Origin: Eggerthella sinensis
GTDB lineage: Bacteria; Actinomycetota; Coriobacteriia; Coriobacteriales; Eggerthellaceae
Direction of reading: 5' to 3'
Assembly: GCF_003339815.1 (NCBI RefSeq)
Contig: NZ_PPTT01000015.1
Location: forward strand, 32,049 to 96,048
Length of the DNA stretch: 64,000 bases
The notes beneath the pieces were generated by a model that saw only the letters and a program-made list of their open reading frames with translations, did no database searches and was not told where the DNA came from. Numbering within the stretch: position 1 is the first letter of the stretch; the number at the start of each line of letters is the position of its first letter. Shown here one piece after another: positions 1 to 8,651 of the stretch. The position numbers were made by a program, and so were the translations under genes.

Positions 1-2624
1 TGTGCTACCTGAAGGAGCGCAGCGCCATCGCCTCGTGCCGCGTGTGCGTGGTGGACGTGGAAGGCCTCGACCACCCCGTGCCCGCGTGCGCGACGCCCGT
101 GCAGGACGGCATGGCGGTCACGACGAGCTCGCCGCGTCTGGACGCGTACCGCAGGGTCGCGCTCGAGCTTATCGTGGCCGATCACGGCCTCGATTCGACG
201 AACTACTGCTTCTCGTGCAACAGATGCGGCGCCTGCGAGCTGCAGGATCTCTGCCGTGAATACGGCGTGCTCGAGACGCCCTACGAGGCGGCGCAGAAGC
301 GCGAGCCCGTGCGCGACGCCAACCCGTTCCTCAGCTACGACCCCAACCTGTGCATCCGCTGCCAGCGCTGCGTGGGCGCATGCAACGACGCCGCGGGCAA
401 CCATACGCTGCGTACCGGCAAGCGCGGCGTGCGCACGCTCATCGACGCGCCGTTCGGCGACGATTGGCGCGCCACCGACTGCGAGAGCTGCGGCACCTGC
501 GCGCAAGCGTGCCCGACCGGCGCGCTCACCGAGAAGCGCCGCGCGACGTACCGTTCGTGGGAGACCGAGCGCGTGCGCACGACGTGCCCCCACTGCGGCG
601 TGGGCTGCCAGCTCGACCTCGTGGTGAAGGACGGCCGCATCGTGGACGCCGAGGGCGCCGACGGCCCCTCGAACAAGGGGCTTTTGTGCGTGAAGGGGCG
701 CTCGGCCAGCTTCGACTTCGTCGACGCGCCCGACCGCCTGACCACGCCGCTCGTGCGGAATCCGGAGAGCGGCGAATTCGAGCCTGCCACCTGGGACGAA
801 GCGCTCGACCTCGTGGCGCGCCGCTTTGCTGAGCTGCGCGACGAGCACGGCGGCGAGGCGTTGGCCGCCTTCGCCTGCTCGCGCTCCACGAACGAGGACA
901 TCTATCTGTTCCAGAAGATGGCCCGAACGGCGCTCCAAACGAACAACGTGGACTGTTGCGCGCGTGTTTGACACGCCCCCACGGTCGCCGGTCTGGCGAC
1001 CATGCTTGGTTCCGGTGCGATGACGAACTCCATCGAGGACGTCACGCGCCAGGCGGACGTCATCATGCTCGTGGGCTCGAACCCCGAGGAGGCGCACCCC
1101 GTCATCGGCATGCAGCTGCGCGCCGCGGTCGAACGCGGTTGCCGGCTCATCGTGGTCGACCCGCGCGACATCGGGTTGGCGGCGCAGGCCGACATCCATT
1201 TGAAGCTACGGCCGGGCACGAACGTCGCGTTCGCGAACGGCATCGTGAACTACCTTATCCAGCACGAGCTGTACGACGAGAAGTTCGTGCACGAGCGTAC
1301 CGAAGGCTTCGAGATACTCGCGGCCACGGTGCGCGACTGCACGCCCTCGTGGGTGGAGGACGTGTGCGGCATCGACCAGCGCGACCTCGTGGCTGCGGCG
1401 AAGATGTACGCGTCGGCCGATGCGGCCGCCATCGTGTACTGCCTCGGCGTGACCGAGCATTCCACCGGCACCGACGGCGTCATGGCGCTGTCGAATATCG
1501 CGATGATCGCCGGCAACCTGGGCAAACCCGGCGGCGGCGTCAATCCGCTGCGCGGTCAGAACAACGTGCAGGGCGCCTGCGACATGGGCGCCGGTCCCGA
1601 CGACCTGCCCGGCTATCAGAAGGTGGCCGACCCCGAGGTGGTGCGCCGCTTCGAGAAGGCCTGGAGCGCCACGCTGCCGCGGACGCGCGGCGTGAAGGCC
1701 ACCGAGTGCTTCCCGGCCATGATCGAGGGCGGCATCAAGGGGCTCTTCCTGTTCGGCGAGGACCCGGTGCGCACCGACCCCGACACGGCTCACGTGATCC
1801 GCGCGCTCGAGGCGCTCGAGTTCTTCGTGGTGGACGACCTGTTCATGACCGAGACGGCGAAGTACGCCGACGTCATCCTGCCCGGGCGCAGCTACGCCGA
1901 GAAGGAGGGCACGTTCACGAACACCGAGCGTCGCGTGCAGCGCGTGCGCAAGGCGGTGGACGGACCTGCGGGAGCGCGTCTTGACACCGAGATATTCACC
2001 GAAGTCATGAACCGCATGGGCTACCCGCAGCCGCCGTTGACCGCGGCCGAGGTCATGGACGAGATCGCGGCCGTCACGCCCACGTACGGCGGTATGAGCC
2101 ATGCGCGCCTCGACGGCGCCGCGGCGGCGGGCCGCGGCCTGCAGTGGCCGTGCCCGAGCCCGGAGCATCCCGGCACGCCCATCCTGCACATGGGCGAGTT
2201 CGCCCAGGGCCTCGGCGCGTTCTCGACGCCCGACTACCAGCCGTCGGCCGAGCTGCCCGACGAGCAGTACCCGCTCGTACTCATGACGGGCCGCGTGCTC
2301 TACCAGTACAACGCGCGCGCCATGACGGGGCGGACGGAGGAGCTCGACGAGATGGCCGGCCAGTCGTTCATCGAGCTCAATGCCGGCGACGCGGCCGCGC
2401 TCGGCATCTCCGACGGCGACCGCGTGCGCGTCGCGTCGCGTCGCGGCGTCATCGAGTCGACGGCCCGCGTGTCAGGCAAGACGAACCCCGGCGAGACCTG
2501 GATGCCGTTCCACTTCCAAGACGGCAACAGCAACTGGCTCACCAACGCAGCGTTGGACCGCGTCTCAAAAGCCCCCGAGTACAAAGTGTGCGCCGTAAGG
2601 GTGGAGAAGGCCGAGGAAGCGTAG
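1..2624 (+). CDS. fdhA: Formate dehydrogenase catalytic subunit, selenocysteine-containing (5' truncated)
   Basis: Molybdenum/tungsten-bis-MGD formate dehydrogenase of the NAD- or ferredoxin-linked cytosolic type with a NuoG-like N-terminus; it oxidises formate to CO2. The reading frame (codons from base 3) opens inside a [2Fe-2S] ferredoxin domain (SCRVCVVDVEG). It continues through the CFSCNRCGACELQDLC region, two [4Fe-4S] ferredoxin motifs (CIRCQRCVGAC, CESCGTCAQACP) and the Mo-domain cluster motif CPHCGVGC. The frame then meets UGA at 969-971 in the context VDCCARV-U-HAPTVAG, the position of the active-site selenocysteine in FdhF-type enzymes, and stays open to 2624. A SECIS-like hairpin follows the UGA directly. 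About 873 residues are visible; the N-terminus lies outside the window. Gene callers will split this into two ORFs (ending 971 and starting 1002), but it is one gene. The Sec reading is firm; the electron partner is unknown. Confidence 0.93.
969..1001 (+). promoter_or_regulatory. Sec UGA codon with SECIS hairpin
   Basis: UGA at 969-971 is followed 11 nt later by a perfect 7-bp stem: GGTCGCC at 983-989 pairs with GGCGACC at 995-1001. The apical loop is GGTCT (990-994), the loop class bound by SelB in the E. coli fdhF SECIS. Position, loop and protein context agree, so this is read as the selenocysteine insertion element and not a stop. Confidence 0.93.
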
Positions 2625-2633
2625 GAGCCGTCG

Positions 2634-2987
2634 ATGATCGAAATGGACGAAGCGTTCTTCGATCGAGTGTACGATCAGGTGCGCGCCGTGCCGTCGGGTA
2701 CGGTGTGCACCTATGGCACCATCGCGCGACTTGCCGGCTATGAAGGCGCGTCGCGCGAAGTGGGCGTGGCTATGAGCAGGGTGCAGAGCGCGTGGAACCT
2801 GCCGTGCCATCGCATCGTCAACGCCAAAGGCACGTTGGCTCCCTCGTATGCGTTCGGCGGCAAAGATCGACAGCGCCACGTGCTCGAAGACGAAGGCGTG
2901 ACGTTTATCGACGACGACACCATCGACATGGACAAGCACGTCTGGCCCCTCAGCGAGCGTCCCCGTCAGATGAGCTTGTTCGACTGA
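2634..2987 (+). CDS. MGMT-family DNA alkyltransferase (C-terminal domain only)
   Basis: A 117-residue protein matching only the C-terminal DNA-binding/active-site domain of O6-alkylguanine-DNA alkyltransferases. The motif PCHRIV keeps the acceptor cysteine, unlike alkyltransferase-like proteins where it is Trp or Ala. YGTIARLAG, SREVGVAMSR and the glycine-rich end (YAFGGKDRQRHVLEDEGV) are also typical. ATG at 2634 has GGAG six bases upstream and starts only nine bases after the formate dehydrogenase stop, so it is probably cotranscribed with it. It likely recognises alkylated guanine; because of the short form, suicide methyl transfer versus damage flagging for excision repair cannot be separated from sequence. 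Confidence 0.85.
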   Translation: MIEMDEAFFDRVYDQVRAVPSGTVCTYGTIARLAGYEGASREVGVAMSRVQSAWNLPCHRIVNAKGTLAPSYAFGGKDRQRHVLEDEGVTFIDDDTIDMDKHVWPLSERPRQMSLFD

Positions 2988-3134
2988 TCGCTGCGCGCGT
3001 CGCATCTCCCAGATTTCCAAAACGTTTCAATGCGATGGGGCTTTCTTGGAGTTGATCGGCGTGCGTTGACGGGGCGGGTGATATTCGTGGATGATCGTTG
3101 CGACACGTACGGACGCATCGGTGAGGAGCAGCAC

Positions 3135-4124
3135 ATGACGAAAACGCGCATCGGCATACTGGGATACGGCAACCTTGGCAGGGGCGTTGAGCTGGCCTGC
3201 CGTCAGAACGACGATTTGGAGCTGACGGCGCTGTTCACGCGCCGCGACCCGGCGCAGCTGAAGCCGCTGACCGAGGGCGTTGCCGTGTACGCGGCCGACG
3301 ACCTCGCCGCGCATGCGGGCGATATCGACGTGCTCATCCTGTGCGGCGGCAGCGCAAACGACCTGCCCGAGCAGACGCCGGCGTACGCGGGCCTGTTCAA
3401 CGTGGTGGACTCGTTCGACACGCACGCGAACATCCCCGCGCACTTCGCCAACGTCGATGCCGCCGCACAGGCGGGCGGCAAGGTGGCCGTCATCTCGGCC
3501 GGTTGGGACCCGGGCATGTTCTCGCTCGCGCGCCTGTACGCGTCGAGCGTGCTGCCCGAGGGACGCGACTACACGTTCTGGGGCCGCGGCGTCTCGCAGG
3601 GCCACAGCGACGCCATCCGCCGCATCGACGGTGTGGCCGACGCCCGTCAGTACACCGTGCCCGTCCCCGCGGCGCTCGAGGCCGTGCGCAACGGCGAGAA
3701 CCCCGAGCTCACCACGCGCCAGAAGCACACGCGCGAGTGCTTTGTCGTGGCGAAAGAGGGCGCCGACCAGGCTGCCATTGAAAAGGCCATCGTGGAGATG
3801 CCGAACTACTTCGCCGACTACGACACCACGGTGACGTTCATCTCGCAGGAGGAGCTCGACCGCGACCATGCCGGCATTCCGCACGGCGGCTCGGTCATCC
3901 GCTCGGGCGCGACCGGCGAGAACGGCGAGCACACCCACGTGATCGAGTACTCGCTCAAGCTCGACTCGAACCCCGAGTTCACCGGTAGCGTGCTGGTGGC
4001 GTGCGCCCGCGCCGCGCATCGCCTGAGCCAGGAAGGCGCCGTCGGCTGCAAGACGCTGTTCGACATCCCGCCGGCGTACCTGTCCGCCGAAAGCGACGAA
4101 GACCTGCGCGCCCACCTGCTGTAA
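3135..4124 (+). CDS. ddh: meso-diaminopimelate dehydrogenase
   Basis: NADPH-dependent enzyme converting tetrahydrodipicolinate plus ammonia to meso-diaminopimelate in one step (lysine and peptidoglycan precursor). The 329 residues fit the family length. They begin with a Rossmann motif, IGILGYGNLGRG, and carry the family stretches VVDSFDTHANIP, ISAGWDPGMFSLARLY, FWGRGVSQGHSDAIRR and RQKHTRECFVV. The start is taken at ATG 3135, preceded by GAGGAG; an upstream in-frame ATG at 3030 would add a non-homologous tail without a ribosome site. It stands alone, facing the amidohydrolase across a shared terminator. Confidence 0.95.
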   Translation: MTKTRIGILGYGNLGRGVELACRQNDDLELTALFTRRDPAQLKPLTEGVAVYAADDLAAHAGDIDVLILCGGSANDLPEQTPAYAGLFNVVDSFDTHANIPAHFANVDAAAQAGGKVAVISAGWDPGMFSLARLYASSVLPEGRDYTFWGRGVSQGHSDAIRRIDGVADARQYTVPVPAALEAVRNGENPELTTRQKHTRECFVVAKEGADQAAIEKAIVEMPNYFADYDTTVTFISQEELDRDHAGIPHGGSVIRSGATGENGEHTHVIEYSLKLDSNPEFTGSVLVACARAAHRLSQEGAVGCKTLFDIPPAYLSAESDEDLRAHLL

Positions 4125-4167
4125 GCGTTCCGCGCTAGCATCGAGCGCGCTCCCCGCGCGCCCCCCC

Positions 4168-4205
4168 CGACCCTGCGCCCGCCACCCCCGGCGGCCGCAG
4201 GGTCG
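4168..4205. terminator. Bidirectional hairpin between ddh and amidohydrolase gene
   Basis: CGACCCTGCG (4168-4177) pairs with CGCAGGGTCG (4196-4205), extended inward by CCGCC/GGCGG. It sits between two converging genes. The T-tract is short (CTTTG) on the plus side. Confidence 0.65.
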
Positions 4206-4212
4206 CTTTGTG

Positions 4213-5781
4213 CTACACCTTGCGTGCTCGGGTTGCCAGCAGGCGGGCGAAGGCTCCGAGGCCTTCGGGCAAGGGGCGGTAGCGCTTGCCGTGCAGCCAG
4301 GTGCCGGCGGCGCGCAGGCCCTCGAGGTCGGAGGGGGCGCAGGTCAACAGGTTCTGCTCGCAGGTGAAGAAGCTGGCCTCCCAGCCCTCCCGCAGCAGGC
4401 CCTTCCGCTCGCCGAGCATGGCGCCGCCGTTGACGGTGTACGTTTCGAGCGCCTGGTAAGCCGAGAGCGACTGCTCCGGCACGGAGAACTCGCGCATGCC
4501 GCGCATCTGCAGAAACGGGTCCACCGACTGCACGGGCGAGTCGCTCGAGCCGCAGAGGGGCACGCCGGCCGCGGCGAGGCGGGCGAGCGGCACCTGCCGC
4601 GCGATCTGGTCGGCGCTCAGGTAGCGCTCGTAGCCGTGCAGGAAGCGCTGATCGATCCACGCGTAGCCCGGCTGCACCGTGACGAACGGCTTCGTGGCGC
4701 AGATGCGTTCGATGGCGTGATCGCTCGGGAATTCGCAGTGGTCGATGCGATGGCGTCCCGGCACGCCGTCGTAGATGTCCACCAGCTGATCGATGGCCGC
4801 CTCGCCGATGGCGTGGGCCGACACCATGAACCCGCGCGCGGCGAACCCCTCGACGGTGCGGCGCAGCTCGGCATCGTCGAAGTAGAGCGCTCCCTGCGTG
4901 CCGTCGAGGTAGGGCGACGCGAACGCTGCCGTGCGCGAGCCCACCGAGCCGTCGAGCTCCCACTTCATGCAGCCGCCCACGCGCGCCGCGCCCATGCGCC
5001 CCCGCACGGCTTCAAGCTTCTTCTCGTCCATGTACTGAGGAAACAGCCGCACGTCGAGGGGGAGGCGCTGCGCGATGAGCGCCGTGAGCTCGGCCATGCG
5101 GTCGCGCTCGCTGTCGTCGGTGCCCTCGAGCGCGCACACGGTGCCGATGCCGAACGCGGCGCACTCGTTGCACACGTGCGCGATGCCGCGTGCAAGCGCC
5201 TTCGGCGTGATGCTCGAGGCCAGGTGATCGGTGAACGCGCCCAGGTTGGCATCGTGCGCGGGGCCGGAAAACACGCCGTCGGGCGCGATGTCCTCAAGTC
5301 CCAAAGCCTCGAGCAGCGACGACGAGCACGAACCCGAATGTCCGTCGATGTTGATGACCCATACCTGCGCGCCCCTCGCCCACGCGTCGAGCTCGAAACG
5401 GGTGGGGAGCCGCCCTTCGTCCATGGCGGCGGCGATGAAGTTGCTGCAGATGAGCAGGCTGCCCGGCTTCGCGTCGGTCGCCAGCGCGCGAATCTTGCGC
5501 TCGGCGCCGGCCAGGTCGTGCGGCTCCACGCGGCCGTGCACGATCTCGCACACGGCTTCGCCCATGCTCGACAGCGCGATGGTGTCGAGCAGGTGCAGGT
5601 GCGCGTCGATGAACGCGGGGAACACGTGCAGGCCGCCCAGGTCCACCGTCTGCGCCGACGGGCATGCGACGGGCGTTTCGTCGAAGCCTGCGATCACGCC
5701 GTCCTCCACCGTCAGGGAGGTGCGAACGTCGTCCTCGCTCTCCATGGTGTGAAACGTCGCGTTGTGAAAGATGGTCTTCAT
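4213..5781 (-). CDS. Amidohydrolase, YtcJ-like (amidohydrolase_3 family)
   Basis: A 522-residue metal-dependent hydrolase. The HxH metal motif lies in FPAFIDAHLHLLD (around residue 60). A lysine likely carbamylated is in GGCMKWELDGSVGSRTAAF, later ligands are in SAHAIGEAAID and DHCEF, and the last acid is in GSSDSPV. Family members hydrolyse C-N bonds of amides or ureas; the substrate cannot be told. It lies 15 bp after the amino acid permease gene on the same strand, suggesting import followed by intracellular hydrolysis of an amino acid derivative or small peptide-like compound. ATG start at 5781. Confidence 0.85.
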   Translation of the reverse strand: MKTIFHNATFHTMESEDDVRTSLTVEDGVIAGFDETPVACPSAQTVDLGGLHVFPAFIDAHLHLLDTIALSSMGEAVCEIVHGRVEPHDLAGAERKIRALATDAKPGSLLICSNFIAAAMDEGRLPTRFELDAWARGAQVWVINIDGHSGSCSSSLLEALGLEDIAPDGVFSGPAHDANLGAFTDHLASSITPKALARGIAHVCNECAAFGIGTVCALEGTDDSERDRMAELTALIAQRLPLDVRLFPQYMDEKKLEAVRGRMGAARVGGCMKWELDGSVGSRTAAFASPYLDGTQGALYFDDAELRRTVEGFAARGFMVSAHAIGEAAIDQLVDIYDGVPGRHRIDHCEFPSDHAIERICATKPFVTVQPGYAWIDQRFLHGYERYLSADQIARQVPLARLAAAGVPLCGSSDSPVQSVDPFLQMRGMREFSVPEQSLSAYQALETYTVNGGAMLGERKGLLREGWEASFFTCEQNLLTCAPSDLEGLRAAGTWLHGKRYRPLPEGLGAFARLLATRARKV

Positions 5782-5796
5782 GGCCGGCCTCGCTCC

Positions 5797-6933
5797 CTAC
5801 AAGCCCACGGCGCTGCCGATGGCCATGAACAGGAACGCGGCTAGCACCGCCACCTGCATCGGCGTGCTGGCGAGCGCCTTCGGCAGCAGCAGCTTTCCGT
5901 TCGCGCGGCGGCAGCGGCGGAAGGCGGGCACCACCATGAAGGCCATGAGGATGGCGATGAGGCCGCCGGCCGTGCGCATGATGTCGAGGAATCCGCCCAG
6001 GTTGAGCAGCACGAGCAGCAGCGAGGGCAGCGTGGCGATCACCCAGCAGATGCGGCGGTTGAGCTTCGTCTGCTCCTCGATGATGTCGGACAGCGCGAGC
6101 GAGATGGACCAGTACGTGGTGAGCATGGCCAGCACGGTGAACACCGAACCCAGCACCTGCGCCCACAGCCCGATGCCCTCCGACCATCCGATCATGGCCA
6201 GCTCGGTGATGCGCGCGGAGCTTGCAAGTGCGCACGTGACGATGACCAGCACGAACATAAGGTTGAGCCCGAGGCCGATGAGGATGGCGCGCCGCACCTT
6301 CACGGGGTCGCGGTCGAGCCCTTCCACGGCCTGCGGCACGCTGAAGAAGGCGACGAACGAGAACATGGCCATGCCGAAGAACGCGAGCAGCTCGTTCGGT
6401 GCCCCGACGGTGCCGAGGGGCAGGGGGTTGTTCCAGTGGAAGAGCGACGCGCCGGCAAGCACCGCCACGATGGCGATGATGACGCTGACGGACACGGCCT
6501 CGCTTACGCCGAGCATCTTGAGCCCGAAGAACACCACGGCCGCGGCGATGACGTAGAACAGCAGCTGCGCGGCGAGCGGCGGCAGGCCCGCTGCGGCGAA
6601 GATCTCCGCGCCGCCGGCGATGTAGGCCGCGAGGTTCGTGATGAGCACGAGCGTGGTCAGGACGAACAGCCCCAGCACGAAGATGTTGCCGTGCTTGCCG
6701 CGGAACAGGTACGTGCGAAACACCGAGATGATCTGCGTGCCCTGCCCGCTGCCGATGGTGATTTCCGCCAGCATCATGTGCATGCAGTAGCTGAAGAAGA
6801 ACGCCACGAGCATGATGACGAGGCTCGGCACGAGCCCGGCGCGGTCCACGAGGTAGGGCAGCGTCATGATGCCGCTTCCCACGCCGTATCCGGTGATGAT
6901 GCAGGCGGCTTGCCAGACGGTGAGTTTCTCCAT
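5797..6933 (-). CDS. Amino acid permease (APC/aromatic-hydroxy amino acid permease type)
   Basis: A 378-residue, roughly 11-segment membrane protein. The N-terminal helix-break motif GYGVGSGIMTLPYLVDRAG is typical of APC-superfamily and HAAAP/AAAP amino acid permeases. The later segment ALSDIIEEQTKLNRRICWVIATLP also fits. It is the first gene of a two-gene operon with the amidohydrolase. The substrate is inferred only as an amino acid or a close derivative. Confidence 0.8.
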   Translation of the reverse strand: MEKLTVWQAACIITGYGVGSGIMTLPYLVDRAGLVPSLVIMLVAFFFSYCMHMMLAEITIGSGQGTQIISVFRTYLFRGKHGNIFVLGLFVLTTLVLITNLAAYIAGGAEIFAAAGLPPLAAQLLFYVIAAAVVFFGLKMLGVSEAVSVSVIIAIVAVLAGASLFHWNNPLPLGTVGAPNELLAFFGMAMFSFVAFFSVPQAVEGLDRDPVKVRRAILIGLGLNLMFVLVIVTCALASSARITELAMIGWSEGIGLWAQVLGSVFTVLAMLTTYWSISLALSDIIEEQTKLNRRICWVIATLPSLLLVLLNLGGFLDIMRTAGGLIAILMAFMVVPAFRRCRRANGKLLLPKALASTPMQVAVLAAFLFMAIGSAVGL

Positions 6934-7009
6934 GCGGGCGGTCCTTGTCTTCGGGGGCGTGCGCGATGTCGCACGGAGAATTGTACACCGCTCTGCGCAT
7001 CCGAACAGG

Positions 7010-7420
7010 CTAGATGAGCACCCCGTTGCAGTGATCGACCTCGTGTTGGATGATCTGCGCCGTGAAGCCGGTGAAGCTCTTCGTGCGCTCCTTCAGGTCG
7101 AGGCCGCAGTAGCGCACCTTGATGGTGCGGTAGCGCGTTGCCGTGCGCGTGCCCATGAGCGACAGGCAGCCCTCCTCGGCCGTGTACTCCCCGGCGTGCG
7201 ACACGATTTCGGGATTGAGCATGACCAGGTAGGAGCCTTCGTTGTCGAAGACGATGATGCGCTTGGGCACGCCGATCATGTTCGCCGCCATGCCCACGCA
7301 CTCGTGACGATGGGCGCTCAGCGTGTCCAGGAGGTCGCGGGCCGTCTCGAGGTCGGCCTCGGTGGCCGGGGCCGAGACGTTCTGCAGCACCAGCTCGTTT
7401 CTCATGATAGGTCGGATCAT
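7010..7420 (-). CDS. Peptide deformylase family protein, short form
   Basis: A 136-residue protein with the deformylase motifs in order: GMAANMIGV (motif 1; the usual Gln is replaced), EGCLS (motif 2, metal Cys) and QHEVDH (motif 3, metal histidines and catalytic Glu). Catalytic residues are present, so removal of N-formyl groups from nascent proteins is plausible. Motif 1 and the short length place it with the divergent anaerobe type and not the housekeeping Def. ATG 7420 (MIRPIM) is chosen because AAAGG lies upstream; an internal ATG at 7405 has no ribosome site. A second, degenerate paralogue lies at 14707-15123. Confidence 0.82.
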   Translation of the reverse strand: MIRPIMRNELVLQNVSAPATEADLETARDLLDTLSAHRHECVGMAANMIGVPKRIIVFDNEGSYLVMLNPEIVSHAGEYTAEEGCLSLMGTRTATRYRTIKVRYCGLDLKERTKSFTGFTAQIIQHEVDHCNGVLI

Positions 7421-7558
7421 AGCGGCAGCGCGCCTTTCGCGAATCGGCGGCCGCGAATCGGACGTAACGGGACTTCGCCGTTCGACGCAACGCAGCCTGC
7501 GTTTCTTTCTGACACTTGGTATAGTGTATGCGACATCGCCAAGAAGGAGACGCATATC

Positions 7559-8239
7559 GTGGACGTGGCCGCATTTATGCACGACAACCGGGACTACTTC
7601 GAAGATTTCATCACGAGAAGCACCTACCACTCGAACGCTATCGAGGGTAGCACGCTCTCGTATGCCGAAACCTATGCGATTCTTTGGAACGACAACTCGC
7701 TTCGGGTGACGGCAACGGCGCGCGAACTGTACGAGGCCATCAACCATAAATACGCTCTCGACGTTGCTTTGGGCAACCTTGAAGACCCTCTGAGCGAGCG
7801 CCTCATCGAGGATGTCGCCCAAGCAATCAACAAGAACATAAACGAAATCGGCGGTTATCGAACGGTTTCGGTTCTTATTCGAGGTGCCGAGCATATTCCG
7901 CCGCGTCCGAATCAGATAAACCAGCTCATGATGCAGCTTGTGTACGAGCGCAACCATGATGACGCCGTCGATCCGTTCGATCGCGAAGCGCGTTTCCATA
8001 TACGCTTCGAGCGCATCCACCCGTTCGAAGACGGCAATGGCCGCACGGGTAGGATTTTGGTGAACAGAGGGCTCGTGAAGGAGGGCCTTGCGCCTGTTGT
8101 CGTGCCGTTCGAGCTTCGCGCCGCATATCTCGAGCTGCTCGCGCAGGGAGATGCCGAGGGGCTTGCCGCGATGTTTCGGGATCTCTCTGCCAAGGAAGAG
8201 GAGCGCATCGTCCGTTTTGCTGAAGCTGCGCGGGGATAG
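7559..8239 (+). CDS. Fic-domain protein (probable AMP-transferase, self-inhibited)
   Basis: The complete Fic motif HPFEDGNGRTGR lies about two thirds into a 226-residue protein. The N-terminal motif SNAIEG fits the inhibitory helix signature [S/T]xxxE[G/N], i.e. an intramolecularly inhibited class II Fic protein. Such enzymes transfer AMP from ATP to a hydroxyl side chain; the target is unknown. The start is GTG 7559 with AAGGAG at 7544-7549, nine bases upstream; the longer open frame upstream lies over the deformylase gene and is not coding. Codon use is somewhat less GC-rich than neighbours, suggesting acquisition. No antitoxin partner is adjacent. Confidence 0.88.
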   Translation: MDVAAFMHDNRDYFEDFITRSTYHSNAIEGSTLSYAETYAILWNDNSLRVTATARELYEAINHKYALDVALGNLEDPLSERLIEDVAQAINKNINEIGGYRTVSVLIRGAEHIPPRPNQINQLMMQLVYERNHDDAVDPFDREARFHIRFERIHPFEDGNGRTGRILVNRGLVKEGLAPVVVPFELRAAYLELLAQGDAEGLAAMFRDLSAKEEERIVRFAEAARG

Positions 8240-8243
8240 GCGG

Positions 8244-8510
8244 CTACAGGAGCGCGACGGCGAGGGCGGCCAAGGCGAACAGCGCGCCAAACGCGATGGC
8301 GCAGGCGCGCTCGCGCGCGGAGAGGTTGAAGCCCGTGCCCTGCAGGCTGTCGAGCAGGGTTGCCTTCGCGTGGCGGGGCGCCCCCTGATCGGCGATGAGG
8401 CCGCCGGGGATGACGCGAACCTCCACGGTGCGTGCGGGGCGGGCGTGCGCACCGCGCACCTGCCGAGACGGGGCGGGGGAAAGCTCGGGGGCGAGGGCTG
8501 CGTTGCTCAT
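8244..8510 (-). CDS. Small C-terminally anchored protein of unknown function
   Basis: An 88-residue protein with a Pro/Ala/Arg-rich N-terminal two thirds and one hydrophobic segment at the C-terminus (ACAIAFGALFALAALAVALL). This predicts a tail-anchored membrane protein with its bulk in the cytoplasm. ATG 8510 follows AAGGAG with five bases between. It converges on the Fic gene with a four-base gap. I do not recognise the family. Confidence 0.7.
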   Translation of the reverse strand: MSNAALAPELSPAPSRQVRGAHARPARTVEVRVIPGGLIADQGAPRHAKATLLDSLQGTGFNLSARERACAIAFGALFALAALAVALL

Positions 8511-8595
8511 GGGATCTCCTTGCGTCGCTTCTTCGTTCGTATGCCGCACAGCATACCGAAGGGACGCAGGAGAGCGTGTCCCACTATAGGGACAG

Positions 8596-8623
8596 AAAAG
8601 GCCCGACGGAACACCGTCGGGCC
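8596..8623 (-). terminator. Intrinsic terminator after the purF-like gene
   Basis: GCCCGACGG/CCGTCGGGC with a four-base loop (8601-8622), closed by a G-C pair. On the minus strand it is followed by TTTT (8596-8599). It lies 29 bp beyond the stop of the purF-like gene. Confidence 0.85.
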
Positions 8624-8651
8624 CACGTGAGCGAAGATGCCGGCGTCGGCG

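Noticed and set aside
42..2624. Two separate genes or a frameshifted pseudogene at the formate dehydrogenase
   Set aside because: The break is a UGA in the same frame at the catalytic Sec position with a matching SECIS hairpin, so it is recoding and not a mutation.
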